From contig JBCCQA010000026.1 in assembly GCA_039024635.1 (NCBI GenBank), positions 1 to 64,000 of the forward strand: a DNA stretch of 64,000 nucleotides, read 5' to 3'. The translations under genes were made by a program, and so were the position numbers. Source of the stretch: Kuafuiihalomonas sp039024635 (GTDB lineage Bacteria > Myxococcota > Kuafuiibacteriia > Kuafuiibacteriales > Kuafuiibacteriaceae). The notes under the pieces are model-generated. The model did not search any database, had not been told where the DNA came from, and worked only from the letters and a program-made list of their open reading frames with translations. This document shows positions 1 through 7,509 of this stretch, piece after piece (position 1 is the stretch's first letter; every line of letters begins with the position of its first letter).

Positions 1-180
1 CGCAAGGCGACCAAGCGGAAGGCCACAAAGCGTAAGGCGACCAAGAAGAAGGCCACCAAGCGCAAGGCGACCAAGAAGAAGGCCACCAAGCGCAAGGCGA
101 CCAAGAAGAAGGCCACCAAGCGCAAGGCGACCAAGAAGAAGGCCACCAAGCGTAAGGCGACCAAGCGGAAGACCAGCCGT
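1..180 (+). repeat. 30-bp tandem repeat, six units, coding
   Basis: Six tandem 30-base units, of which those at 61-90, 91-120 and 121-150 are identical; the others differ by a few substitutions, mostly cgc/cgt and aag/cgg. The unit encodes RKATKKKATK in frame. The near identity at DNA level suggests recent slippage or recombination, so copy number may vary between strains. The array may continue upstream of the window. Confidence 0.9.
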
Positions 181-231
181 CGGAAAGCTCCGGCGGCGGC
201 TGCGCCTTCGTCCGACGCACCTTCGTCCTGA
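1..231 (+). CDS. Lysine-rich histone H1-like (AlgP-type) protein, C-terminal end
   Basis: Frame 1 is open from the window edge to TGA at 229-231 and encodes 76 residues; the start lies outside the window. The first 60 residues are a repeat of the decapeptide RKATKKKATK, followed by a short Ala/Pro/Ser tail (APAAAAPSSDAPSS). This composition matches the basic C-terminal tails of bacterial histone H1-like/AlgP proteins, which bind DNA non-specifically and help compact it. The missing N-terminal part could carry another domain, so the exact family is open. A strong terminator follows directly. Confidence 0.7.
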   Translation, partial: RKATKRKATKRKATKKKATKRKATKKKATKRKATKKKATKRKATKKKATKRKATKRKTSRRKAPAAAAPSSDAPSS

Positions 232-252
232 CGCCAAGAAATTCCTGATTCA

Positions 253-288
253 GGCCCGTCTTCCTTTTGGGAGGCGGGCTTTTTTGTT
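253..288 (+). terminator. Rho-independent terminator after the H1-like gene
   Basis: A stem formed by GCCCGTCTTCC and GGGAGGCGGGC (with G-T pairs) around a TTTT loop is followed by a run of T from 280. It lies 20 bases after the stop codon of the H1-like gene and directly before the next ATG at 292. Confidence 0.85.
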
Positions 289-291
289 TCC

Positions 292-1596
292 ATGGCCGGC
301 AGCGTGACAGGATCCGATGCCCATCCCTGGGTGCAGGGCCTCCGCCGCCTCGTCGGAGGACGAATCCAGCGGCTCGACCGCTACGATGACCAGGCCGTCC
401 ACCTCGAGCTGCGCTTCCCAGGTCGGACCTATCATCTCCTGTTCGAGGGGCGGGGCGCCGGCGCGATCCAAGTCACGCCCCGACGCCCGGCAAAGCAGGT
501 GGAAGGCGCCGAGCTTCAGCGCTATCTCCGAAAACGACTCATGGGCGCCATCCTGTGTGGCGTGGAGCGACGGGAGGGGATCCTTCGGCTGGGTCTGGAG
601 CGGGGAACTCTGCACTTCGATCCCCGGGCCAAGGAGTGGCTGCGCTTCCTAGCCGAGCCGAGCTGGCCTGTTCCCGACGGCGCCGAAGCCCCCGACGCCG
701 TCCCCGAGCTCGAATCGGTCTCGGCGCCCACCGTTCAGCTGAAGCGTGACGCCCATCTGAAGCGTCTCCGCGCCGAACGAAAGCGGCTTCTTCGGTTGGC
801 GGGCCGGGTTGGAAAGGACGTCGAGCGCCTCATCGCACTGGAGAGCTCGTCGCTGGACGGGGAGCTCCTCAAGCCCCACCTTCACCGGCTCTCGAGGGGG
901 ACCGGTGGGTTCGAGGTCTTCGACTACGTCCAGGGTCAGACCCGTTGGGTGACGCTCGACCCCGCCCTGAGCCCCCAGCAGAATCTGGAGCGCCTCTTCC
1001 GCCGAGCCAAGAAAGGGGCCCGGGGGCGGCCCATCGCCGAGGCTCGAGCCCGAGAAGCCAAGAAGAAGGTGGAGGCCGTCGATGAGGCGATTCGACGCTG
1101 GGTCGAAGCTGATCCCGATGCCTTGATCCAGCTCGAGGCCGAGACGCCGGCGGCCCAGGCTCGAACCGTCGACAAGCGAAGACCCAAGGAGATGGACCGC
1201 TGGTCTCGACGCTACAAGGCCATCGACGGCTCCGAGATCCGTGTGGGCAAGAGCGCCAAAGGCAACGATCGACTTTCCACGGGGGCGCGAGGCCAGGATC
1301 TGTGGCTTCACGCTCGCGGGGTTCCCGGAGCCCACGTGGTGCTCAGGACCGAGCCCGGCCGGGAGGCGAGACCCGAAGCCGTCCTCGATGCGGCCCATCT
1401 GGCCCTCCACTTCTCGAGTGCCAAGTCCGAGGCCAAAGCCGAGGTCATACTCACCGAGGCGCGTCACGTGAAGAAGACCAAGGGCGCTGCGGCGGGAGCC
1501 GTCGGCGTCGCCCAGTCCAGGACCCTCCTCGTCACGCTGGAGGCCGAGCGCCTTCAGCGCCTACTTGGCCAACACGGTCCGGAGACCGTCCGATGA
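292..1596 (+). CDS. NFACT / RqcH-like protein, shortened
   Basis: A 434-residue protein of the NFACT (NEMF/Tae2/RqcH, FbpA-like) family. RqcH proteins bind the stalled 50S subunit and direct C-terminal Ala tailing in ribosome quality control. The N-terminal ~120 residues resemble NFACT-N (LRRLVGGRIQRL, LRKRLMGAIL). A charged coiled-coil region covers about 145-310. The C-terminal NFACT-R domain is clear (GNDRLSTGARGQDLWLHARG, then GAHVVLR, near residues 320-355). It is shorter than typical RqcH (~570 residues), and I cannot find the Asp-Arg pair that tailing-competent RqcH carries in NFACT-N. The ATG at 292 sits just past the terminator; GTG at 304 is an alternative start. The stop overlaps the next ATG. 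Confidence 0.85.
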   Translation: MAGSVTGSDAHPWVQGLRRLVGGRIQRLDRYDDQAVHLELRFPGRTYHLLFEGRGAGAIQVTPRRPAKQVEGAELQRYLRKRLMGAILCGVERREGILRLGLERGTLHFDPRAKEWLRFLAEPSWPVPDGAEAPDAVPELESVSAPTVQLKRDAHLKRLRAERKRLLRLAGRVGKDVERLIALESSSLDGELLKPHLHRLSRGTGGFEVFDYVQGQTRWVTLDPALSPQQNLERLFRRAKKGARGRPIAEARAREAKKKVEAVDEAIRRWVEADPDALIQLEAETPAAQARTVDKRRPKEMDRWSRRYKAIDGSEIRVGKSAKGNDRLSTGARGQDLWLHARGVPGAHVVLRTEPGREARPEAVLDAAHLALHFSSAKSEAKAEVILTEARHVKKTKGAAAGAVGVAQSRTLLVTLEAERLQRLLGQHGPETVR

Positions 1597-2240
1597 GCTT
1601 CGACGAGCAGGCCCTGATGGCCTGGATTCGTGAGCTGCCGGTGATGTGGGCGCTTCTCGCCCTCAGCGCGGCAGCGGCTTCAGAATACCTCCTCCCTCCC
1701 CTGCCCGCGGACAGCGTCCTTCTCGGAGGCGCGCTCTTGGTCGTGGCCGGCACCGCCTCGTTTTCTTGGGTGTGGGCGGCGGCCGTCGTCGGAGGGTTGC
1801 TGGGTGGGACCATCCAGTGGGGCATTGGCCGTCTAGTTCGTCGTCCCGAAGGGGGCCTGCGATGGCATCCGATCCTGGAACGGGCGATTCCGGAGCGGCA
1901 CGTTCAGGCGTTCGCGGATCAAGTCCGCCGATACGGCCCTGCCATCCTGGTCCTCAATCGCGGCATGCCTGGGATCCGGGGCGCGGCATTCCTTGCCGTC
2001 GGCGCGGCCGGCGTCTCCCTGCCCGTCGCCTGGCTGTACGGCGGAATTTCCCAAGCGCTCTGGTCGGCGGCCATCTTGGCCTTGGGCGTTTGGGTCGGGG
2101 ACAACGTGGATCTCTTGCTGTCGATGTTCGAACGGGCCCAGCTCTGGATCTTCGGAGGAGTAGGCCTGGCGCTGCTCATCTGGTTCATTGCTCGGAGATG
2201 GAACACTACCGACGGCGGCTCCTCTTCGCCGCCCTCCTAA
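1593..2240 (+). CDS. DedA/VTT-like integral membrane protein
   Basis: 215 residues with about five hydrophobic segments. Features typical of the DedA/VTT (SNARE-associated) family are present: an acidic residue in the first helix pair (SEYLLPPLPADSVL), a central glycine-rich stretch (VVGGLLGGTIQWGIGRL) and a proline/arginine segment (NRGMPGIRG). DedA proteins are inner-membrane lipid-carrier or phospholipid transporters. The ATG at 1593 overlaps the previous stop (ATGA), which decides the start over longer upstream possibilities. A Ser/Pro-rich tail follows the last helix. Family assignment is from motif pattern only; the substrate is unknown. Confidence 0.75.
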   Translation: MSFDEQALMAWIRELPVMWALLALSAAAASEYLLPPLPADSVLLGGALLVVAGTASFSWVWAAAVVGGLLGGTIQWGIGRLVRRPEGGLRWHPILERAIPERHVQAFADQVRRYGPAILVLNRGMPGIRGAAFLAVGAAGVSLPVAWLYGGISQALWSAAILALGVWVGDNVDLLLSMFERAQLWIFGGVGLALLIWFIARRWNTTDGGSSSPPS

Positions 2241-3718
2241 TTGCCGGCTGCAAGGATCCGGAGCCCACCGCACGGGCGGAGACGCCGGCCCCTGTTCCGG
2301 CCAAGCTCTCGATGCCGAGGCAGGCCGTCCCGGCCGAGCCCAGCGGGGACCGCTGGTACGACTTTGCCTTCAAGTCCCAGAAGATCGGCTACCTCCACGC
2401 CAGGGAGGAGGAGACCACGCGGGACGGTGGACCAGCCCTCCACGTAACCCGGGCTTCGGTCATGAAGGTCGGTCGTCGGGACCAGGACATTCGGATGGAG
2501 TCCACCATTCAGTCCTGGTGCCGTCCTGACGGGGCACCTCTCGCCTTCGTCCACACCCGGCGAGAGGGCGAGCAGGTGCGAGAGCTCCGGGGTGAGGTCG
2601 TGGGCAAGGACTTCGTGGTCACGACTCGCATCGGAGACAGCGTATCGGAGCAACGCTATCCCCTTCGGCCGGGGCTGATGCTCGCCAGCACCTTGGACGT
2701 GGTCCACTACGGCGAGCTCTCCCTGGGAAAGGTCATCGAGGGGGAAGCCATCAGCGAAAGCGAGGGGGACGTGCAGCCCTATCGGGCTGAAGTGGTCGAA
2801 GTCCTCGAAGAGGGGGACCAGCTTCGATACCTCGTCGATGAGCTTCAGGCGGGCATCAAGAGCCGATCGGTGGTGGATCCGTCTGGCAAGATCATCTCGA
2901 CCGAGCTGCCCATGATGGGGGCCTCCTTCGAGCGAACGACTCGAGAGAAGGCGCTTCGATTCGGGGACAGGGTCGACATCTTCTCAGCCGCCTTGTTCTC
3001 ACTGCCCGAGCCCCTCCCTCCCAACCGAAGCATCGAGCTTCTGACTGTTCGCCTGTCCACGCGCTCGGGCATCAAGCCGACAGTGATCGAAGATGCGCGC
3101 CAAGAGGTAGCCTGGAAGGGTGAAAGCGCAAATCTCACCCTCCGCGCCGTCACCGCGCCCAGCAAGAGCGCCAAGATCCCCGTCGCCGATCCCGAGCTGC
3201 GCACCTTCCTCCAGGCGACGCCCTACGAGGATCTTCAAGATCCGGAGCTGAAGGCGGCCGCCAAAGAGGCCATCAAGGGTGAGACCGAGGTCATCAGGGC
3301 GGCGGCGAAACTCGTCGACCTGGTCTACCTCCACATCACGGAGAAGAGTTTGAGTCGGGCTTTCACCAGCGCGACCGAGGCCTGGCAGAGCCAGGTTGGC
3401 GACTGCACCGAGCACGCCGTGCTTTTTTCGGCCTTGGCCAAGATCGTCGGCATTCCGACTCGCCTGGTTACGGGGCTGGTCTACGTCGGCGGCGCACGAA
3501 ATCAGTTTGGCTATCACGAGTGGGCCGAGGTCTGGACCGGGAGCGGCTGGCATCCCGTCGACCCGACCTTCAATCAGCTCTCGGCCGACCCGACTCATAT
3601 CAAGTTCGCGGTTGGGCAGTCGGATCCGACGAGCCTGCGAGAAGCGGGCGTGGTCGCAGCATCGCTTATCGGAGACCTGGAGCTCGCCCTCGTCACCGTC
3701 GAACGGAAGGGCTCTTGA
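2198..3718 (+). CDS. Transglutaminase-like lipoprotein
   Basis: 506 residues. The N-terminus MEHYRRRLLFAALLIAGC is a lipoprotein signal with lipobox IAGC. The C-terminal third is a transglutaminase-like (TGc) domain with the full Cys-His-Asp triad: Cys403 in GDCTEHA, His440 in YHEWAEVW and Asp455 in HPVDPTFNQ. Such bacterial TGc proteins are mostly periplasmic peptidases or amidases; the substrate here cannot be read from sequence. The region before the catalytic domain (about 40-340) has no motif I recognise. The start overlaps the end of the DedA-like gene by 43 bases in another frame; upstream in-frame ATGs would lack the signal peptide at the N-terminus. Confidence 0.8.
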   Translation: MEHYRRRLLFAALLIAGCKDPEPTARAETPAPVPAKLSMPRQAVPAEPSGDRWYDFAFKSQKIGYLHAREEETTRDGGPALHVTRASVMKVGRRDQDIRMESTIQSWCRPDGAPLAFVHTRREGEQVRELRGEVVGKDFVVTTRIGDSVSEQRYPLRPGLMLASTLDVVHYGELSLGKVIEGEAISESEGDVQPYRAEVVEVLEEGDQLRYLVDELQAGIKSRSVVDPSGKIISTELPMMGASFERTTREKALRFGDRVDIFSAALFSLPEPLPPNRSIELLTVRLSTRSGIKPTVIEDARQEVAWKGESANLTLRAVTAPSKSAKIPVADPELRTFLQATPYEDLQDPELKAAAKEAIKGETEVIRAAAKLVDLVYLHITEKSLSRAFTSATEAWQSQVGDCTEHAVLFSALAKIVGIPTRLVTGLVYVGGARNQFGYHEWAEVWTGSGWHPVDPTFNQLSADPTHIKFAVGQSDPTSLREAGVVAASLIGDLELALVTVERKGS

Positions 3719-4347
3719 AGCTTTGCTTCATCCTCTTGGGGCGTGATCTCGAGGAGCTGCCCGCCCTTCTGCGGAGCGTGTTCGAGCACCCGTGGGTATC
3801 GAGTTTTCAGGTCGGTTTCGGCCCTCCTTTGGTCCGGAGCAGCCGGGCCCTCACCGAAGCGCTAGAGCACGCCCACTCCGCGCTCGAGAAGCTGGATGCC
3901 TATCTGGCCCACTGCGTCCTCGATCGAGGCATGGTGGATCGTCTGGCCCAGATGCATCGTCGTCAGCTCGTTCGTCGGCACGGTCCCATCGAGGCCGAAG
4001 CCCTGGACAAGGCAGCGACGGACGCCATCGACCTGAGCCTTAGACTTCGGCCGGACGAGACGACGGGCTTCGTCCTTCCCGCGCCGCCGGACCTAGGGGA
4101 AGCGCGGATCGTCCTGCGACTGGACGACCCCTCAGGTACGCGCTGGTACCAGGCCAGCGAGCTGGCCGAGCACTTCACGGCCGAGGTTCCACCTGGCCTG
4201 CTAGTAGAGATGCGAACCGGGGTCGAAAGCAGAGCTCGCTGGGCCCGATGGGTCGAGGACTGGTCCCGAACGACGGGGCGGGCGGCGGTCACCGACGTCG
4301 AGCTCATCCCTCACGCCATCGTGCGTTGGGAGCCCCCACCCCCCTAG
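3715..4347 (+). CDS. Hypothetical protein, 210 residues
   Basis: Starts with TTG at 3715, which overlaps the TGA of the transglutaminase-like gene; AAGG at 3707-3710 is a plausible ribosome site. The protein begins MKLCFILLGRDLEELP and has no signal peptide or membrane helix. A predicted helical middle (about 40-110) is followed by a possible beta-rich half with DPSGTRWYQASELAEHF. I do not recognise the family. Overlap with the preceding genes suggests one transcription unit, NFACT to here. It converges on the foldase operon, with the two stop codons overlapping at 4344-4347. Confidence 0.65.
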   Translation: MKLCFILLGRDLEELPALLRSVFEHPWVSSFQVGFGPPLVRSSRALTEALEHAHSALEKLDAYLAHCVLDRGMVDRLAQMHRRQLVRRHGPIEAEALDKAATDAIDLSLRLRPDETTGFVLPAPPDLGEARIVLRLDDPSGTRWYQASELAEHFTAEVPPGLLVEMRTGVESRARWARWVEDWSRTTGRAAVTDVELIPHAIVRWEPPPP

Positions 4348-5249
4348 AGCCGTCGGTCGACGTTGGCCTGGGCCTCGAGCTCTTCGACCCAGATCTGCAT
4401 CTTCTGTTGGAGCTGCTTTTGGAACAGCTCTTCTCGGATTCGAGGCGCCAGCTGCTCGTAGGGCGTGGAGGCTTCGAAGCCCCGGCCGTCGAGCCTGAGC
4501 ACGTGGACCCCGTTGGGTGTGGGGACCGGGGCCGACAGCTGCCCAGGCTCCAGCCCTTCCACGGCCCGGGCGAGCTCGGGCAGCAGGCCGGCCAGGTCCA
4601 GTCTACCCAGACTTCCGCCCTGAGCGGCGGTCGGACCCTCGGACACGCTTTGCGCCACCTTCTCGAAGGCTTCCCCGCCGACCACCCGGGCTCGGGCTTC
4701 TCGGGCTTTCTCGGCCGCGTCCTCACCCGTAAAAAGAAAGTGAGAGATCTCCACGAAGGGCTTCTGACCTTCCTGACGCACCCGACGTTCGTACTCCTCT
4801 CGAATCTCCTTCTCTGAGACGTTCACCTTCACGCGAACGTTCATGTCGACCAGCTTCAGACGCTTGAGCTGCTGGCCCAGGTCTCGTCGGTACTGGCTCA
4901 TGGCCATCCCGCGGGAAGCAAGGATCTGACGCAGGTCGTTCTCCGTGATCTCATTCTGCTGGAGCACGTCCTGCACCGCCCGGTCCACGTCTTGCTCGGT
5001 GACCTCGATGTCCGAGCTCTGGATCTCCTGTTCGATCAATCGCTCCGAGATCAGCGTATCCAAGATATCCTTGAAGAGCCGCTCTCGCTTTCGCTCACTC
5101 AAGGGGCCGGGTTGGGCCGCCTCGGCGGCCTCGCTCACCTCCGAGAGCGTGATGACGTCCTCGTTGACTACGGCCGCGATGCGGTCGACCAGCTCTCCCC
5201 TCTCTTCAGGTGCGCCAAGCAGGGCGCAGAGCATAATCCCTTCGATCAT
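4344..5249 (-). CDS. SurA-type periplasmic parvulin foldase
   Basis: 301 residues. A short N-terminal hydrophobic stretch (MIEGIMLCALLGA) may be a weak signal peptide, followed by VDRIAAVVNEDVITLSEV, the SurA N-terminal signature. One rotamase domain lies around residues 165-260 (FVEISHFLFTGE, AQGGSLGRLDL, PNGVHVLRLDGR). SurA homologues are peptidyl-prolyl isomerases and chaperones that escort outer-membrane proteins through the periplasm. It is the last of three foldase genes and overlaps the previous one by ATGA. The ATG at 5234 is an alternative start. E. coli SurA has two rotamase domains; this protein has one. Confidence 0.85.
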   Translation of the reverse strand: MIEGIMLCALLGAPEERGELVDRIAAVVNEDVITLSEVSEAAEAAQPGPLSERKRERLFKDILDTLISERLIEQEIQSSDIEVTEQDVDRAVQDVLQQNEITENDLRQILASRGMAMSQYRRDLGQQLKRLKLVDMNVRVKVNVSEKEIREEYERRVRQEGQKPFVEISHFLFTGEDAAEKAREARARVVGGEAFEKVAQSVSEGPTAAQGGSLGRLDLAGLLPELARAVEGLEPGQLSAPVPTPNGVHVLRLDGRGFEASTPYEQLAPRIREELFQKQLQQKMQIWVEELEAQANVDRRL

Positions 5250-6199
5250 AGACCTTCTCGAATCAGTCGTTTGATGGCGGCCTCGTCCTGAACCACGTCC
5301 ATCTGGCTTCGCACCCGGGCCAAAAGGGCCTCCGAGGTTTCTCGACCGTGGGCGTCCCGGAGGTCCTGGGCCAGGCGAGGTGCCGCCTCTTTCAACGTCA
5401 GAGGACGGGCTTCGGTCCGTTCATACACCTTGAACAGGTGATAACCGTACTCGGATGGGGTCAATTCCGAGATCTCGTCCGGCGCGAGGCGGAAGCAGAC
5501 GCTTTCGATCACTTCGGGCATCTCGCCCCGGGCGAACCAGCCCAGGTAGCCCCCTGCGGCCGCGTTGGGCGCGATGGAGTGGGATCGAGCCAACGCTTCG
5601 AAGGCCTCGCCTTTGTCGAGCCGCTTCTTGACCTCTCTACCCGCCACCTCGTTCGAGACCAGGATCTGAGCTGCTCTGACTCGGGCCGGCTTCATTTTCT
5701 CGTTGGGAGGCGTCGTTTGCCACCTGGCCTCGATTTCCGCTCGCCCGACTTTCGGCGTCGACCGCTCGACCAGGCGCTCTATTCGAAGCCGCTGTTTGAT
5801 GGCCCGGAGGAGCGATGCCTCACTCTGGTAGGTGTCGATGAGGTAGCGACGAAAGCGGTCGGGCGGGATCCCGGCTTTCATGCTCTGGAGCTCGCTTTGG
5901 GCCAGAGTGGAGCTGGAGGTGATCCCAATTCGGTCCGCCTCGGCCAAGAGCAGCTCAGTGTCGATGAGCTCGTCGAGGATGGCCTCTCGGATCTCCGGAC
6001 GGAGAGGCTCGGCGTCGATGTTGCCCGCCTGCTCCAGCCGACGTCGAGCGAGCATGGACTGAAAATCGGCCTGCGTGAGCTGACGGGCCTCATAGCCGTC
6101 GTCCCCGATCGGTTCCAAACGTAGCAGGACGGCGCTCGGCTCGGGCTCCCGGCAGGCCCCCATGGCGAAGAGCAAGAAGACGCGGAGACGGCGGCTCAT
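5246..6199 (-). CDS. Parvulin-type peptidyl-prolyl isomerase lipoprotein
   Basis: 317 residues, starting MSRRLRVFLLFAMGAC, a probable lipoprotein signal with the target Cys at residue 16. A SurA-N-like helical region (ILDELIDTELLLAEADRIGI) precedes a rotamase domain around 170-270 (ARVRAAQILVSNE, AAGGYLGWFARGEMPEVIE, EYGYHLFKVYE). Likely anchored in a membrane and facing the periplasm, where it would fold exported proteins. ATGA overlaps link it to foldase genes on both sides. Confidence 0.85.
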   Translation of the reverse strand: MSRRLRVFLLFAMGACREPEPSAVLLRLEPIGDDGYEARQLTQADFQSMLARRRLEQAGNIDAEPLRPEIREAILDELIDTELLLAEADRIGITSSSTLAQSELQSMKAGIPPDRFRRYLIDTYQSEASLLRAIKQRLRIERLVERSTPKVGRAEIEARWQTTPPNEKMKPARVRAAQILVSNEVAGREVKKRLDKGEAFEALARSHSIAPNAAAGGYLGWFARGEMPEVIESVCFRLAPDEISELTPSEYGYHLFKVYERTEARPLTLKEAAPRLAQDLRDAHGRETSEALLARVRSQMDVVQDEAAIKRLIREGL

Positions 6200-7161
6200 G
6201 GGTTCGGGGCCGGCTCCTTCGCTTCGTCCTTGGGCTCTAGTCCCGGGATCTCGATGGCGTCCAGGTTTTGCAGCTCGGCGTCGACGCCCCGCTCCTTGGC
6301 GACGCTCTCCACGTAGCTACGGAGGGCCTTCGTTCGCTTGAAGGCTCGAACCTCTTTGGCCAGGCCCGCCCGAACGGATTCGAAGGAGCGACGTACCTCT
6401 TTGCGGCGACCGGTCTTCTTCAGGAGCAGAACCTGTTGCTCCGTCCGTCCCACCAACATGTCGCCGACCGTGGACTTCTCGAACAGCTGCTTGGCGAGCT
6501 CGGCCCCCACTTCGTTCCCGAGCTGGACTTCGTTCTTGAAGCCCATGTCGACCGAGTCTCGGGAGGCCCCCGATTCGCCGGTGATCTCGCGCGCCACCCG
6601 ATCGAAGGCGTAGCGATCGCCCCCGCGCTCGCCGCGCTGAATCTTCTTCAGAAGGCCCTGCAGACGCTGCTCCTTGGCCTTGGCCTCGGCACCGCCCTCG
6701 TAGGCCAGGGCCAGTCGGGCGATCCGGATCGTCTCGGGCTGAAAGTAGCGGTCTTCTCGCTGCTTGTAGACGTCGAGGATCTCGGCCTGCGTGGGCTCGA
6801 TGTCCTTCTCGAGCTCTTTGGCCTTCTGGTCCAGCAGCTCCCTGACCGCCGCTTGCCGAAGAGCGGCCTGAACGTCGGGATGTTCGAACAGGCCTCGGTC
6901 GAAAGCCTCTCGGGCCAAAATCTCGTTGTCCACTTCGTTGCGAACGAAAGTCTCTAGCTGGTCGGCGCTTCGGAACTGACGCCGTGTGATCGGGTTGACC
7001 TTCGCCAACCGTCGCTCGATCTCGCCAGTGGTGATCTGGACCGGACCGACGGTCGCGATCACCTCTCCCTCTGGAACGAACTCGAATTCCGGATAGGGGC
7101 GGTTCGTCTCGGCGGGGGCACAGGCAAAGAGCCCAAGGAGGCAGAGCGCGTGACTTCGCAT
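6196..7161 (-). CDS. Parvulin-like foldase lipoprotein (PrsA/SurA type)
   Basis: 321 residues from ATG at 7161. The signal MRSHALCLLGLFAC ends in a lipobox (LFAC). SurA-N-like segments (ITTGEIERRLAKV, LETFVRNEVDNEILAREAF) lead into a diverged rotamase region (QPETIRIARLALAYEGG ... SVDMGFKNEV ... TEQQVLLLKKTGRRKEVRRSF). A charged Lys/Glu-rich tail follows. It is first in the three-foldase operon, so a promoter should lie in 7162-7475. The longer in-frame extension upstream lacks any protein-like features. Confidence 0.8.
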   Translation of the reverse strand: MRSHALCLLGLFACAPAETNRPYPEFEFVPEGEVIATVGPVQITTGEIERRLAKVNPITRRQFRSADQLETFVRNEVDNEILAREAFDRGLFEHPDVQAALRQAAVRELLDQKAKELEKDIEPTQAEILDVYKQREDRYFQPETIRIARLALAYEGGAEAKAKEQRLQGLLKKIQRGERGGDRYAFDRVAREITGESGASRDSVDMGFKNEVQLGNEVGAELAKQLFEKSTVGDMLVGRTEQQVLLLKKTGRRKEVRRSFESVRAGLAKEVRAFKRTKALRSYVESVAKERGVDAELQNLDAIEIPGLEPKDEAKEPAPNP

Positions 7162-7475
7162 CAGGCGCCGGGTAGCACGGGCCTTCGAGGGCGAGCAACG
7201 CTTGACAGGTCCTCGCCTAGTTAAGAACCAGCGGCGGGCGCGACCCTCGCCCCTGGACCTGTGCTGCCGGCACCGGCACGGCCCGCCTCGGTGCTTGGTT
7301 TTGGCCTGTCGACCGAAGGTTATCTTGCGGCAGGCCTGGGCAGGATCCTGGCCGTTCCCAGCGCCATCGTGGTCCTGGCGTCGAACACGAGTGCTTCGCG
7401 CACCCGAGCTCGAGAGGCTTCCGAGCGATGGATGCGGCTGGGTCGAGTTTGGGCCGAGGCTCTCAGTCAGGCTGC
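7162..7475. other. Intergenic stretch between convergent-facing operons
   Basis: 314 bases between the foldase operon start (minus strand) and the end of the Cys-rich lipoprotein gene (also minus). It should hold the foldase promoter, but I see no convincing -35/-10 pair on the minus strand. On the plus strand TTGACA occurs at 7202-7207 with no matched -10. A short plus-strand reading frame inside it is listed separately at low confidence. Confidence 0.5.
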
Positions 7476-7509
7476 TCAGGGCGTCGCGACCCGAATCTCC
7501 AAGTCGTAG
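7261..7509 (+). CDS. Possible small protein, 82 residues
   Basis: A GTG-started frame with a hydrophobic segment (LGRILAVPSAIVVLAS) followed by an amphipathic basic half (ASRTRAREASERWMRLGRVW). Codon third positions are mostly G/C, as in neighbouring genes. It overlaps the last 34 bases of the opposite lipoprotein gene. No ribosome site is evident, and chance open frames are common at this GC content, so this is only a candidate for a small membrane-associated protein. Confidence 0.25.
   Translation: MLPAPARPASVLGFGLSTEGYLAAGLGRILAVPSAIVVLASNTSASRTRAREASERWMRLGRVWAEALSQAAQGVATRISKS

Noticed and set aside
1..180. Regular 30-bp repeats as a CRISPR array
   Set aside because: No spacers; the units are contiguous and encode RKATKKKATK in frame.
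5348..6957. Plus-strand open frames opposite the foldase genes
   Set aside because: Shadow frames without start signals; the minus strand encodes clear SurA/parvulin motifs.
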